A stretch of 32,265 nt of DNA from Bacteroidales bacterium (GTDB lineage Bacteria > Bacteroidota > Bacteroidia > Bacteroidales > Muribaculaceae), in contig JAAVFW010000001.1 of assembly GCA_014800535.1 (NCBI GenBank), positions 60,051-92,315 on the forward strand. Direction: 5' to 3'. Position 1 is the first letter of the stretch, and every line of letters starts with the position of its first letter. The notes under the pieces were generated by a model. It ran no database searches and was not told the origin of the DNA. It worked only from the letters and a program-made list of their open reading frames with translations. Position numbers and translations under genes: made by a program. Positions 7,300 through 16,005 of this stretch are shown one piece after another.

Positions 7300-10264
7300 C
7301 GGGATTCTCTGTTGTTGTGTTATTTTCTTCCGTTTCGGTGTCGGGATTACTGTCGGGTTCGGAGTCGGGATTACTATCGGGAGCCGGTTCCTCTTCCGGT
7401 AATGTCTCATCCGTTTCATCCGCATTTACGGTATCATCCGGGTTGTCGGACTCATCCGTATTTACGTTCTCATCCGGGTTGTCGGCAGGTTGTTCAAGCG
7501 GATTGACCTCCTCTTCTTCAAAACGGAAATACTCATCAAATGAACGCCCTTCGCGGAGAAGAAGTTCAAAGTTGGGTTTGCTGATCATAATCGGTCTGAC
7601 ACCGTCGGGAAGCACGAAATCCTTTTCCGCCATCACCTTTCGATAGTGTTCAAGGTCTTTTATATTTCTGAACCCTTTAATGATGAGCATACCTACATTT
7701 CCGAAACTCATCGGCTCAAGATCAAAATCTCTGACAACGAAAGAAGAGAAATTGAAACGAGCCACATCATAAAGCACCTGATTTGCGCTGACACTGTCTC
7801 TCGGGAACGCCAGGACGAGATATTGAGGAGAGTTGGGGTCGCGCTCAAAGTTGGCAGGTTGTCCGTCGGAGCCGGGTGCGGCATCCTGATTGTCGGAAAG
7901 GCGGATATCCCAGATAAGGCCACGGCTGTTGCTTTCACCCGAATGGAGTTTACGTCCGGAATTGATTCCGCGCAAGATATTGCCCGCCATGTCGGTCATG
8001 TCGGTGTCGGGCCATTTCTTGAGCAATTCCGACAATCTTTCCTTGAATTGGTCATAATCCCCCTGAGTGAGATAAGACAACGCATCGAGGAAGACGAATT
8101 TCGGAAGAATCGGCGAAAGGGGATAATCCTTTTCCATGGTGCTGACACGCTCATGAACCGATTTGTTTCTGTCGGCGAGGTAATCGTTGTAGGTGTCTGT
8201 GTACATCTGCTCCTGGCGCACATGCATTTCGCGGAGGTGGATGAAATAGTCGGGGTCTTGCATGGCTTGTCCATAGGGTGAGTCAGGGAACTCCTCAAGA
8301 ATCATCCTGCGCCATTTTTCGGCTTCTATATTGTCATCCTGGCGCACTGCCATCAGATACATGTTATAATAGACATCCAGACGATACTGATTGTCGGGAT
8401 AACGTTTGTCGAGTTGCATGAACTCATCGCGTGCGGCAGGGTAATCGTCGAGCTTATCCTTAAGGATTATACCCATATTGTAAAGACCCTCCTGAATGAC
8501 ATCGTTGGCAACGGCAATCTGCTCTTCGGTGCGGGGAATCTGCTGCATGTAATATTCCGGATAATGCGGGTCAGAGCGACGGCTCAGAGAGTCTTTCTGC
8601 TGCTGCGACAGAGAGTCGGTCGGGGCAGTGGTTTCCGTGCCGGAATCATCGACATCCGGTTCCTGCGAATCGAACGCAAAAGATGTTTTGTTGCGACGGC
8701 GCCAGTCATCTTCGAGCTTTCGTGAGCCCCAACGACGCTGGAACTCTGTCTTACCGGCGTTTTTCGTCATCTCATTATAAAAATACCATGATTTGTCGCT
8801 GTTGAGCTGAAATCCGGTTGTGGGAGTCTGCTGCGACATGGGCGACGACCCTTCGTTCTTTGCCAGAAACTCTTCGCGTTTGCGAGCTTCCTCCTCCTCT
8901 TTTTCCTTCTTTTTAAGTTCGTTAGCCAGACGTTCACACACCTTCATCTGCTCCTCCTCTGAAAGTTTGGATAGGTCGAGCAGAGAGTCTTGCAACTGGA
9001 CGTTGCCGGCATAGACGGCAAGTTCGTCGAGCACGTCTGATCTGCGCTTAAGCATCTTATAATCAGGATAGTTGTCGCTGAGCTTCGGCACGGCCTCAGA
9101 GTAGCACGGCTGCGCCTTGACATAATCCTTTTCGTTGAAGTAGATATCGCCCAGAGCTAATGCGGCAAGAGCCTTGTCGATTCCGTTTCTGGTTGACTTT
9201 TCAAGAGCGAGCGAATAATTTTCCTTTGCTTTGGCAGTGTCTTTGCGTGATAGGTAGAGGTTGCCGATTGCATAATATATCTGGTCGAGATATTCATTGT
9301 TACGCTCATATCTGGCGAGAGCGCGGAGGGCGCGAACCTCACCCTCGATGTTTCTCCCTTGATAGACTTCTGATTGTTTGATTCGAGCGTTAAACTTTGT
9401 GCGATAAGGAGTTGAAGCACCGGCCCCGGCTTTCTTAAACGCCTCGTAAGCCTCCTTGTTTCGGTTGAGAAGGCGACACACCTGTCCGGTCAGAAACCAG
9501 AGACGGTTTTTCTGGCTTCCCGACGCCCCTTCGGCAGCCTTGCGCAGGAAAGGTAGAGCCTCGGCATAGTTGTCGATGCGCACGAGATAGTCACCTTTTG
9601 TTTCGTTATAGAGTTGCACCAGCTTTTTGTTGGTGAGGTCTTTCTCCTTGACACGACGCAGGATATTGTCGGCTTCGTAATCCCAATCCAACGCACAATA
9701 GGAGCGAGCTTCCCAAAGACGCGCCTCAGTGACTGTGGCCGGGAGCCACACAAAATGTTTCGATATGTAGTTGAAGGTTGCAGCGGCTCCGAGAAAATCG
9801 CCATTGAAGAACTGCCCTTTTCCGAGCATCATCCAAGCGTTGTGAAGAAACGGGTTGAACTCATCGCGAGCACGGAAAGCCTTTTCTTTCGCCGAGCCTG
9901 ATCTTCGTGTGGGTTTCTTCTTGATTGAGTGGAGCTGAATGGCTTTCTGCATCTTCTCGATTGTGCGGGTGAAATCGCCGGTTGGCTGAGGCATCTTATT
10001 GTCGTTGCGAGCCTCGGCGGGGTGAGTCATCAGCAGGCGGGTGTAGTCGTCTTCATACTTCTTTTCCATATCGCCGAGAGTCTCTTTATAATGCTCATCG
10101 CCATTAAAATAGACATTATAGCGAGTGGTGAAAGCCTGCCAGTTTCGAGACATGGAGGTGTTCTTGTTTGTGCCGCATCCGGCAGCTAATGCAATCAGCA
10201 GCCCAAGACAACAGAGAGCGCACAGCCGGCGCGATATGGAGATTAGTATTTTTTCAGTTCTCAC
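7274..10264 (-). CDS. porW: PorW/SprE-like tetratricopeptide lipoprotein
   Basis: PorW/SprE is an outer-membrane-associated TPR lipoprotein needed for type IX secretion and gliding. The 996-residue product has a lipoprotein signal ending in LAAGC (Cys30), then WQAFTTRYNVYFNGDEHYKE typical of this family, many TPR-like helical units (about residues 130-450), a charged coiled segment (about 440-480), a second TPR block (about 600-750), and a conserved C-terminal region before an Asp/Asn/Pro/Glu-rich tail of about 75 residues. The start is GTG at 10264; no in-frame ATG lies before the signal peptide, and an in-frame TAA sits 15 nt upstream of the GTG. The end overlaps porX by 26 nt, an arrangement that supports a shared function. 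The symbol is by homology recall; SprE is the name used in gliding species. Confidence 0.85.
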   Translation of the reverse strand: MRTEKILISISRRLCALCCLGLLIALAAGCGTNKNTSMSRNWQAFTTRYNVYFNGDEHYKETLGDMEKKYEDDYTRLLMTHPAEARNDNKMPQPTGDFTRTIEKMQKAIQLHSIKKKPTRRSGSAKEKAFRARDEFNPFLHNAWMMLGKGQFFNGDFLGAAATFNYISKHFVWLPATVTEARLWEARSYCALDWDYEADNILRRVKEKDLTNKKLVQLYNETKGDYLVRIDNYAEALPFLRKAAEGASGSQKNRLWFLTGQVCRLLNRNKEAYEAFKKAGAGASTPYRTKFNARIKQSEVYQGRNIEGEVRALRALARYERNNEYLDQIYYAIGNLYLSRKDTAKAKENYSLALEKSTRNGIDKALAALALGDIYFNEKDYVKAQPCYSEAVPKLSDNYPDYKMLKRRSDVLDELAVYAGNVQLQDSLLDLSKLSEEEQMKVCERLANELKKKEKEEEEARKREEFLAKNEGSSPMSQQTPTTGFQLNSDKSWYFYNEMTKNAGKTEFQRRWGSRKLEDDWRRRNKTSFAFDSQEPDVDDSGTETTAPTDSLSQQQKDSLSRRSDPHYPEYYMQQIPRTEEQIAVANDVIQEGLYNMGIILKDKLDDYPAARDEFMQLDKRYPDNQYRLDVYYNMYLMAVRQDDNIEAEKWRRMILEEFPDSPYGQAMQDPDYFIHLREMHVRQEQMYTDTYNDYLADRNKSVHERVSTMEKDYPLSPILPKFVFLDALSYLTQGDYDQFKERLSELLKKWPDTDMTDMAGNILRGINSGRKLHSGESNSRGLIWDIRLSDNQDAAPGSDGQPANFERDPNSPQYLVLAFPRDSVSANQVLYDVARFNFSSFVVRDFDLEPMSFGNVGMLIIKGFRNIKDLEHYRKVMAEKDFVLPDGVRPIMISKPNFELLLREGRSFDEYFRFEEEEVNPLEQPADNPDENVNTDESDNPDDTVNADETDETLPEEEPAPDSNPDSEPDSNPDTETEENNTTTENPDGKDTMGR
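7417..7487. repeat. Two tandem 36-bp units in the acidic tail of porW
   Basis: Units at 7417-7450 and 7453-7487 differ at a few positions (both contain CATCCGGGTTGTCGG) and encode the 12-residue repeats DNPDENVNTDES and DNPDDTVNADET. A shorter degenerate 24-bp repeat (TCGGGATTACT) lies next to it at about 7338-7380. Such repeats are prone to length change. Confidence 0.7.
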
Positions 10265-10295
10265 TTCGGGTCGGAATTAAGTGTGAAGACACATC

Positions 10296-10958
10296 CTAAA
10301 GAGTTCCCTGCTCAATGAGAGTGGCCACCCTTTCGATGATTGCGTCTTCTTCATTCTTATCAGGATGAAACCCGGCCTTCATATTCATGCCGAAGAATTT
10401 TCCGAAAGTCTGCCAGAATCCGGCACGGAACGATCCCAGAAAGGCCTTGACAATGTTATATGATGACTGGTCGGTTTCGCGGTTAATCAGTTTCAGGAGC
10501 ATCTTCCCCTGACTCTTTGTCATTGATTTGACAACAGGTTTATATTGCTCGAAAATATCTTTTTCGAGGGTTTTCAGATGGGCCTCACGCTTCTTTTTGT
10601 CGGGTATGGTCTGGATATACTCGTAGGTTTCGCAGAGCGTATTGAAGGCTAACTTGGCGTAAGGGAGAGTTTTGCGCACATCGCGCACAGTCTTCCAATA
10701 GAATTCCTCCTGCTTCTTGTTTTTGAACTTCATCGGAGGGTAACAGTTCACATCGCGGATAATTGTCATCCGGCAGGTGTCGCCATACTGGTCTACAAAC
10801 CTGAAGAAACTCGTGTAGGCTTTAATCTTTATTTTCGGTTCAGGCTGCTGTTGAGCCGAAAGAGAGAAAACGGGAAGCAACATGAAAAGAAGTGTGACAA
10901 GAAAAAACCTTGTCACTCTCCCCGATAGCAAACGGATATGTGTGAAAATATTCCTCAT
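10296..10958 (-). CDS. DUF4294 family protein, secreted
   Basis: The 220-residue protein has a cationic N-terminus and a long hydrophobic signal (FFLVTLLFMLLPVFSLSAQ). The body matches DUF4294: DQYGDTCRMTIIRDV, KTVRDVRKTLPYAKLAFNTL, the stretch MTKSQGKMLLKLINRETDQS, then YNIVKAFLGSFRAGFWQTFGKFFGMNMK and the D-x-x-I-E ending. Its function is unknown; the family is largely Bacteroidetes and predicted periplasmic. I chose ATG at 10958 because it begins right at the signal peptide; the 33 residues upstream to 11057 are unlike the family. It sits 50 nt after the WbqC-like gene and 31 nt before porW, so is likely in the same operon. Confidence 0.82.
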   Translation of the reverse strand: MRNIFTHIRLLSGRVTRFFLVTLLFMLLPVFSLSAQQQPEPKIKIKAYTSFFRFVDQYGDTCRMTIIRDVNCYPPMKFKNKKQEEFYWKTVRDVRKTLPYAKLAFNTLCETYEYIQTIPDKKKREAHLKTLEKDIFEQYKPVVKSMTKSQGKMLLKLINRETDQSSYNIVKAFLGSFRAGFWQTFGKFFGMNMKAGFHPDKNEEDAIIERVATLIEQGTL

Positions 10959-11008
10959 GTAGTGCTTGACGGAAGAATCCCCCTTTTTTTTACAAACCGA
11001 ATTATGAA

Positions 11009-11533
11009 TTATAACGTCGGGGCAAGCAGAAAAATTGCATCCGGACCAAGGCGGCATACATGCGCGAAGAATGGAATCTCCTCTCCACCTGCGATGCTTA
11101 GCTCGCGCCTGATAGCCCCGATGCGCTGCGGATTCGTTTCAATCATCCTCAGTAACTCATCTTTCAGAGTGTCAAGAGAGATAAAGTCAGAGACCCTCCT
11201 GTCGAGGGTCTCGTTCAATTCAAAAATATATTCAGGATGATTTAAAATGACGTCGCGCAGATGCGGATACAGATGCCTGAAAAACGGTGTTCTTCCGTAG
11301 GTTGCTTCAAGGGCACGGTCATGCACGGAGGTCCATCTGCCGTGGTCAGAAATTCTGAGACGACTGAAAGGGAGACGTTTCAGTGCCGACGCACCCCCCT
11401 CGACAGGCACACTCAGAGTGAGTGTATCGGAGAGTCTGACCCTTGTGAGGTCGCGGTTTGAAAGTGCGACCTCCTCCCCCGCAAAGGAGCGTCTTACCTG
11501 CTCGAGAGTCGGGAAATATGCCGTAAGGTTCAT
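11009..11533 (-). CDS. WbqC-like family protein
   Basis: This 174-residue cytoplasmic protein has the WbqC-like signatures LRISDHGRWTSVHDRALEATYG followed by RTPFFRHLYPHL and a later LNETLDRRVSDFI segment. WbqC-like proteins are linked to polysaccharide or glycan synthesis loci in some bacteria, but in Bacteroidales a copy sits beside signal peptidase genes and its role is unclear. It starts inside the lepB stop (ATGA, 11530-11533), so translation is probably coupled. It looks shorter than typical members (about 200 or more residues), and the family's N-terminal part is partly replaced by MNLTAYFPTLEQV, so some divergence is likely. Confidence 0.7.
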   Translation of the reverse strand: MNLTAYFPTLEQVRRSFAGEEVALSNRDLTRVRLSDTLTLSVPVEGGASALKRLPFSRLRISDHGRWTSVHDRALEATYGRTPFFRHLYPHLRDVILNHPEYIFELNETLDRRVSDFISLDTLKDELLRMIETNPQRIGAIRRELSIAGGEEIPFFAHVCRLGPDAIFLLAPTL

Positions 11534-13014
11534 TTCTCGCTTTTGACACGTTTTAAAATACGGTCGAAACGTATCTTGCCGTCGAACAAGCCACGTTCTT
11601 CATCAAACGAAGCGATGACAAACATCGGGGTGCCGACAATGTGATCTTCAGGCACGAAACCCCAATAGCGGGAGTCGAGTGAACGGTCGCGGTTATCACC
11701 CATCATCCAATAGTAATCATATTTGAATGTGTAATAATCAGACTGTTGCCCGTTGATGAAGATTTTCCCATCCTTCACTTCAACCTTATTCCCCTCGTAG
11801 GTCTCAATTGCCCTGCGATAAATCGGGAGATTACCGAGAGTCAGCTTGAGTGTTTTCCCCTTCTGGGGAATCCAGAACTCACCCATGTCGGGGCGGGTCC
11901 ATCCGTAATTGGCTCCAAGGGGGAACACACCGCCCAGGTCATAGAGACCGCTTTCCGATTCGCGACGCAACGGGCCGTTAACCTCGCTCCATTTCTCCAC
12001 CTTCGCTTTCATGTCGGCGGTCAGAGGAACATTGTAGAACTTAAATCCCGCCACATCCAGGGAGAACGGCTCGGTGCCATGATCGTCTTTACGCACACCA
12101 ATCTCCTGCCAGCGTTCGTCGCTGATCGGAGCCGAGACGGGGATGATGTAGTTGAACTGCACATTTTCCGCATCATGGAAGAGTTTGCCGTCGATAAAGA
12201 TTGAGTCGTTGACAATCTTGAGTCGCTGACCGGGCAGTCCGACACAACGCTTCACATAGTTTTCACGACGGTCGACAGGACGCACGAGCAACTTGCCGAA
12301 CATCTCCGGATTAGACTCGATATATGCCTTGGGATCGTCGATTCCTTTCTGACGTAAAGAATAGCAAATCTGATAATAGTCAGGGTTCTGAATCTTTTCA
12401 CATACGGTGTCGCCCTGCGGGAAATTAAACACGACGATGTCGCCTGCTTCAATATCGCGCAACCCTTTCAGACGCTTATATGGAAGTTGCACGGCGTCGA
12501 TATAGCTCTTACCCCCGATGACGGGCATCGTGTGATGAGCCAGAGGAAAATGAATCGGTGTCTGAGGCACCCGCGGACCGTAGACAAACTTGTTGACCCA
12601 CAGATAGTCGCCCACAAGCAGCGATTTTTCAAGCGACGACGAAGGAATCTTGTAGTTCTGTCCGATGAATATGAAAATCATGTAGACAAGCACGAGCGCG
12701 TAGATGATGGCGTCGAGCCATGACATGATTGTGCGCACCGGACCTTTTTTATCTTTCCACCATGTCCAGGGGATATAGGAAGTGAGATAGATGTCGATCA
12801 ACAGCAGCCAGAGCAGCGAGAGCCAGGGGTTCTGCATCCAGATGACCCAAAGGAAGAACAACACCGAAATCACACCGAAACGAATCCAACGGGTGGTCCG
12901 CACTCTTTTAAGTCTCGACATAAGGTCACCTTTCCCGGCGGTGTAGTTTGAATGATTGCCTTCCGGTCTTGGTGATGACGTATGGTTATTGTATTTATCG
13001 TTGTCAGAAAACAT
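11530..13014 (-). CDS. lepB: Signal peptidase I
   Basis: LepB is the membrane serine protease that removes signal peptides from secreted preproteins. The 494-residue protein has a hydrophilic N-terminus, two hydrophobic stretches (about 46-80), a membrane anchor at about 101-118, then box B with catalytic Ser127 in IPSSSLEKSLLVGD, catalytic Lys255 in YVKRCVGLPGQ, and the late box GDNRDRSLDSRYWGFVPEDHIVG. The length is large compared with about 320 in E. coli because of a long insert between Ser and Lys and after the Lys, which is usual in Bacteroidales. The start at 13014 is the first ATG; an internal ATG at residue 32 would still keep all membrane segments. It lies 10 nt after dapB and overlaps the WbqC-like gene. 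Confidence 0.93.
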   Translation of the reverse strand: MFSDNDKYNNHTSSPRPEGNHSNYTAGKGDLMSRLKRVRTTRWIRFGVISVLFFLWVIWMQNPWLSLLWLLLIDIYLTSYIPWTWWKDKKGPVRTIMSWLDAIIYALVLVYMIFIFIGQNYKIPSSSLEKSLLVGDYLWVNKFVYGPRVPQTPIHFPLAHHTMPVIGGKSYIDAVQLPYKRLKGLRDIEAGDIVVFNFPQGDTVCEKIQNPDYYQICYSLRQKGIDDPKAYIESNPEMFGKLLVRPVDRRENYVKRCVGLPGQRLKIVNDSIFIDGKLFHDAENVQFNYIIPVSAPISDERWQEIGVRKDDHGTEPFSLDVAGFKFYNVPLTADMKAKVEKWSEVNGPLRRESESGLYDLGGVFPLGANYGWTRPDMGEFWIPQKGKTLKLTLGNLPIYRRAIETYEGNKVEVKDGKIFINGQQSDYYTFKYDYYWMMGDNRDRSLDSRYWGFVPEDHIVGTPMFVIASFDEERGLFDGKIRFDRILKRVKSEK

Positions 13015-13024
13015 AATAATTTTT

Positions 13025-13795
13025 TTAGAATCCGAGCATATCGTTCATAGAGAAAAAACCTTTCCGACCTTTAAGCCATTCGGCGGCCACTACGGCTCCG
13101 AGTGCAAATCCGCGGCGCGATTTCGCGCTATGGCTCAAGGTGATGGAATCTTCCGACGAATCCCATACCACGGTGTGAATGCCCGGCACTTCCCCTTCGC
13201 GTCGATGGCTTATTCCGAGCACACCTTCCTCTGTGATTCCGAGATTTTCGGTTTCCTTCCATTCCGACACACGGTCGAGGTTTTCGATTATCCCCTCAGC
13301 CACTGTGATTGCAGTTCCTGACGGATGGTCGAGTTTATGAATGTGATGCACTTCCTCCAGAGACGGGGTGTAGCCGGGGAAGCGATTCATAATCTCCGCC
13401 AATCGTTTGCTGACAGCGTTGAAGACATTCACACCGATTGAGAAGTTGGAGGCATAAAAGAGGGTGCCCTCCCCTTCGTCGCACATTTTTCTTATCTGAG
13501 GCATTGAGTCGAGCCATCCGGTTGTGCCGCAAACCACCGGCACTCCGGCTGCAAAGGAGCGGAGGATATTCCCCACGGCGGCATGAGGTTGAGAAAACTC
13601 GATTGCCACATCGGCACTCTTGAAAGCATTCGACGAGAACATTTCAGCCAGACGTTCCTCCTCGGCTTCACTGCCGAGTCCGGCTCCATTTGAATCTGTG
13701 CGGTCGATGACACAAACGATGTCGTGACCACGCTCAACAGCTATCTCTTCGACGATATGACCCATTCTGCCATACCCTATAATCGCAATTTTCAT
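13025..13795 (-). CDS. dapB: 4-hydroxy-tetrahydrodipicolinate reductase
   Basis: DapB reduces the dihydrodipicolinate precursor with NAD(P)H in the lysine and diaminopimelate pathway, which supplies the peptidoglycan cross-link residue. The 256-residue protein has a Rossmann start (KIAIIGYGRMGH), a CGTTGW motif at 89-94, and the catalytic segment EVHHIHKLDHPSGTA with His150/His151 and Lys154. The length fits the family. It follows the PCMD gene by 6 nt and precedes lepB by 10 nt, so it belongs to the same transcript; in Bacteroidales dapB next to lepB is a familiar order. Confidence 0.96.
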   Translation of the reverse strand: MKIAIIGYGRMGHIVEEIAVERGHDIVCVIDRTDSNGAGLGSEAEEERLAEMFSSNAFKSADVAIEFSQPHAAVGNILRSFAAGVPVVCGTTGWLDSMPQIRKMCDEGEGTLFYASNFSIGVNVFNAVSKRLAEIMNRFPGYTPSLEEVHHIHKLDHPSGTAITVAEGIIENLDRVSEWKETENLGITEEGVLGISHRREGEVPGIHTVVWDSSEDSITLSHSAKSRRGFALGAVVAAEWLKGRKGFFSMNDMLGF

Positions 13796-13801
13796 AAGCT
13801 T

Positions 13802-14752
13802 TTAAAATCCGAAAGCAACATTATCAACATAAAGTGTAATCCCCTCAGTGCCTACAAACGGCTCGCCGCAACTGCTCGACAGCATCACCAGCACATGGGT
13901 GGGTTTCGCGTCGGCAGAGTCCCAGCCCACTTCCTGAACCTTGACCAGCTTCCCTTTTGAATTATAGGCATAATATGCCTTTTCACCGCTTAACAGACCC
14001 ATCCAGGGTTTATAGAACGACGCCTTGGTGATGTCGCCGTAATGAATCGGCAATTCATGATTCTTTGTCCAGGGGATAGAGCGGGAATAGCGTTCGCGAC
14101 CGGTGCCGACACGCTTGGCATATAGGTTTCCTTTTTCGTCTTCCCACCGGCGCTGCAACAGAACGTAGACCTCAGCGTTGTCGCGTCCCTGCAATGTCTT
14201 TTTCGGACCGAGCCCTGTTGAGCGGACGCGCGTATTGACATTGGGCATATCGACCTTATAGTCGAAAACAAGAGCTTTCGGACGTTTGGTATAAGGGATT
14301 CCCATCTCCATTTTTGAGAAAGGAGCCTTTGTAGAGGTCACAGGCTCAGACAATTTGCCGAGAAATATGGTGCCGGCAACCATCACATCCATATTTACTA
14401 TTCCGAGAGCTTTGACATGCTCCATCTTCGCCTCTACCTTGCAGACGGTGTTGCCGTTGATTGTGGCCGGGCTCACTGCGTTTGACCCTTTTACAACCCC
14501 GGCAACCTTTGCGTAGACATTGCTTGTGGCCCAGGGCGATCCTCCCATATTGTAGTAAGGCTTATTGCCGGTAATCTTTGTTTTCGGTCCAATCTCGTAG
14601 AGAGTCTTATGCTTCCCGCCGATTACTTTTGACTCGGTGATGTCTCGTGTAACCCAGTTTGAAAAATCGCCGAAACGTATCGGCTCCTTAGTCAGGGCAG
14701 AGACTCCGAGCACAGAGGCAGCAAACAGAACAGCAAGAAAATATCTTTTCAT
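13802..14752 (-). CDS. Secreted PCMD-domain protein
   Basis: The 316-residue product has a signal peptide (KRYFLAVLFAASVLGVSA, residues 2-19) and a beta-rich body. The segment KRPKALVFDYKVDMPN and the ending LVMLSSSCGEPFVGTEGITLYVDNVAF resemble the putative carbohydrate metabolism (PCMD) domain, in which a serine-rich stretch is followed by G-S/T-x-L-x-V-D-N/D-V. Function is not established. It is unusual to find it between tRNA-modification and lysine-synthesis genes (14 nt after the U32 gene, 6 nt before dapB); the tight spacing implies cotranscription. Confidence 0.72.
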   Translation of the reverse strand: MKRYFLAVLFAASVLGVSALTKEPIRFGDFSNWVTRDITESKVIGGKHKTLYEIGPKTKITGNKPYYNMGGSPWATSNVYAKVAGVVKGSNAVSPATINGNTVCKVEAKMEHVKALGIVNMDVMVAGTIFLGKLSEPVTSTKAPFSKMEMGIPYTKRPKALVFDYKVDMPNVNTRVRSTGLGPKKTLQGRDNAEVYVLLQRRWEDEKGNLYAKRVGTGRERYSRSIPWTKNHELPIHYGDITKASFYKPWMGLLSGEKAYYAYNSKGKLVKVQEVGWDSADAKPTHVLVMLSSSCGEPFVGTEGITLYVDNVAFGF

Positions 14753-14766
14753 TCCTTAAGTATAAA

Positions 14767-16005
14767 TCATTTTTCCAACCATAGATACAGACGGTCGCCG
14801 GGGCGTATCTTGGATGGCACAGGCATCGAGAAAGTATCGCCTTTCTTCACCTCGCCAACCGGCTCGACCTCAAGGCGCAGTTCCTCTGCCTTGAAGATGT
14901 GGGCACCTGTCGACGGGCCGGTGAGCACCAGTTCGTCGCCGGGGTGAAGCTCACCGCTCTCCATGCGGAACTCACCGACACCAAGACGTGGGAAATAGCG
15001 TGTCGCCTTGGCGATGTAATGTTTGACACGTGTCGACGACGACCCGTATTTCGAGCTCCACTCACCCAGTCTTTGGCCGAGATAATATCCGTCCCAGTAT
15101 CCTCTGTTGAAGATTTTCGCAAGACGCTTCTCCCAGCCTTCAAGGAGGGTGTCGCTGAAGGTGCCGTTGCAGATTGCTTCGAGAGCCTCGGAATAACATT
15201 CAACGGTTTCTCTCACATATTCCGGTCCGCGGGCGCGCCCCTCGATTTTAAACACAGAGACACCGGCGTCGACCATCTTATTGAGGAAATGAATCGTCTT
15301 GAGGTCTTTCGGCGACATGATGTATTGGTTTTCGACGGCAAGCTGCTCGCCGGTCTCACGGTCTGTCACGGTGTAGCCTCTGCGACAGATCTGGTTGCAT
15401 GCGCCACGGTTGGCAGATGAGTTCATTTCGTGGAGCGACAGATAACACTTGCCGCTGACCGCCATGCAGAGAGCGCCGTGGCAGAACATTTCAAGGCGCA
15501 CCGGCAGGCCGTTTGGCCCGCGGAGGTCATCACGTTTTATCGACGCGGATATTTCGGCAACCTTGTCGAGCGAAAGTTCGCGTGCGAGCACCATGACATC
15601 GGCAAATTGAGCGTAGAATCTGACAGCCTCATAGTTTGCCACATTGACCTGGGTCGAGATGTGCACATCCTGTCCGATTGAGCGCGCATACAGGATTGCG
15701 GCCATATCAGAAGCTATGATTGCCGAGATTCCGGCAGCCTTGGCGCGGTCGATGATAGTGTGAAGAAGGGTTATGTCATTGTCATAAATCACCGTGTTGA
15801 CAGTGAGATAGGTCTTGACATTATTTTCGTTGCAGATGCGCACTATTTCATCCATATCGTCGGCAGTGAAATTAGCCGACGACCGGGAGCGCATGTTAAG
15901 TCCTTCGATGCCGAAATAAACGGCATTCGCACCCCCCTGAATTGCAGCGGCAAGCGATTCCCAGCTGCCCACGGGTGCCATTATTTCAAAGTCAGAACGT
16001 TTCAT
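14767..16005 (-). CDS. Peptidase U32 family protein (TrhP/YegQ-like)
   Basis: The N-terminus MKRSDFEIMAPVGSWESLAAAIQGGANAVYFG is the U32 signature, with later MFCHGALCMAVSGKCYLS and NRGACNQICRRGY, whose cysteines match the probable metal or iron-sulfur site. Members of this group (TrhP/YegQ) act in prephenate-dependent 5-hydroxylation of uridine 34 in tRNA rather than as true collagenases, so that is the most likely role. The 412-residue length fits TrhP; a C-terminal beta-barrel follows from about residue 330. It starts within the menG stop (ATGA, 16002-16005), which indicates translational coupling. Confidence 0.87.
   Translation of the reverse strand: MKRSDFEIMAPVGSWESLAAAIQGGANAVYFGIEGLNMRSRSSANFTADDMDEIVRICNENNVKTYLTVNTVIYDNDITLLHTIIDRAKAAGISAIIASDMAAILYARSIGQDVHISTQVNVANYEAVRFYAQFADVMVLARELSLDKVAEISASIKRDDLRGPNGLPVRLEMFCHGALCMAVSGKCYLSLHEMNSSANRGACNQICRRGYTVTDRETGEQLAVENQYIMSPKDLKTIHFLNKMVDAGVSVFKIEGRARGPEYVRETVECYSEALEAICNGTFSDTLLEGWEKRLAKIFNRGYWDGYYLGQRLGEWSSKYGSSSTRVKHYIAKATRYFPRLGVGEFRMESGELHPGDELVLTGPSTGAHIFKAEELRLEVEPVGEVKKGDTFSMPVPSKIRPGDRLYLWLEK

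Noticed and set aside
7646..8281. Open frame of 211 residues on the plus strand
   Set aside because: It is antisense within porW, without motif or initiation context.
14767..16005. Collagenase function for the U32 gene
   Set aside because: The cysteine pattern and length match the tRNA-hydroxylation (TrhP/YegQ) type, and there is no signal peptide.
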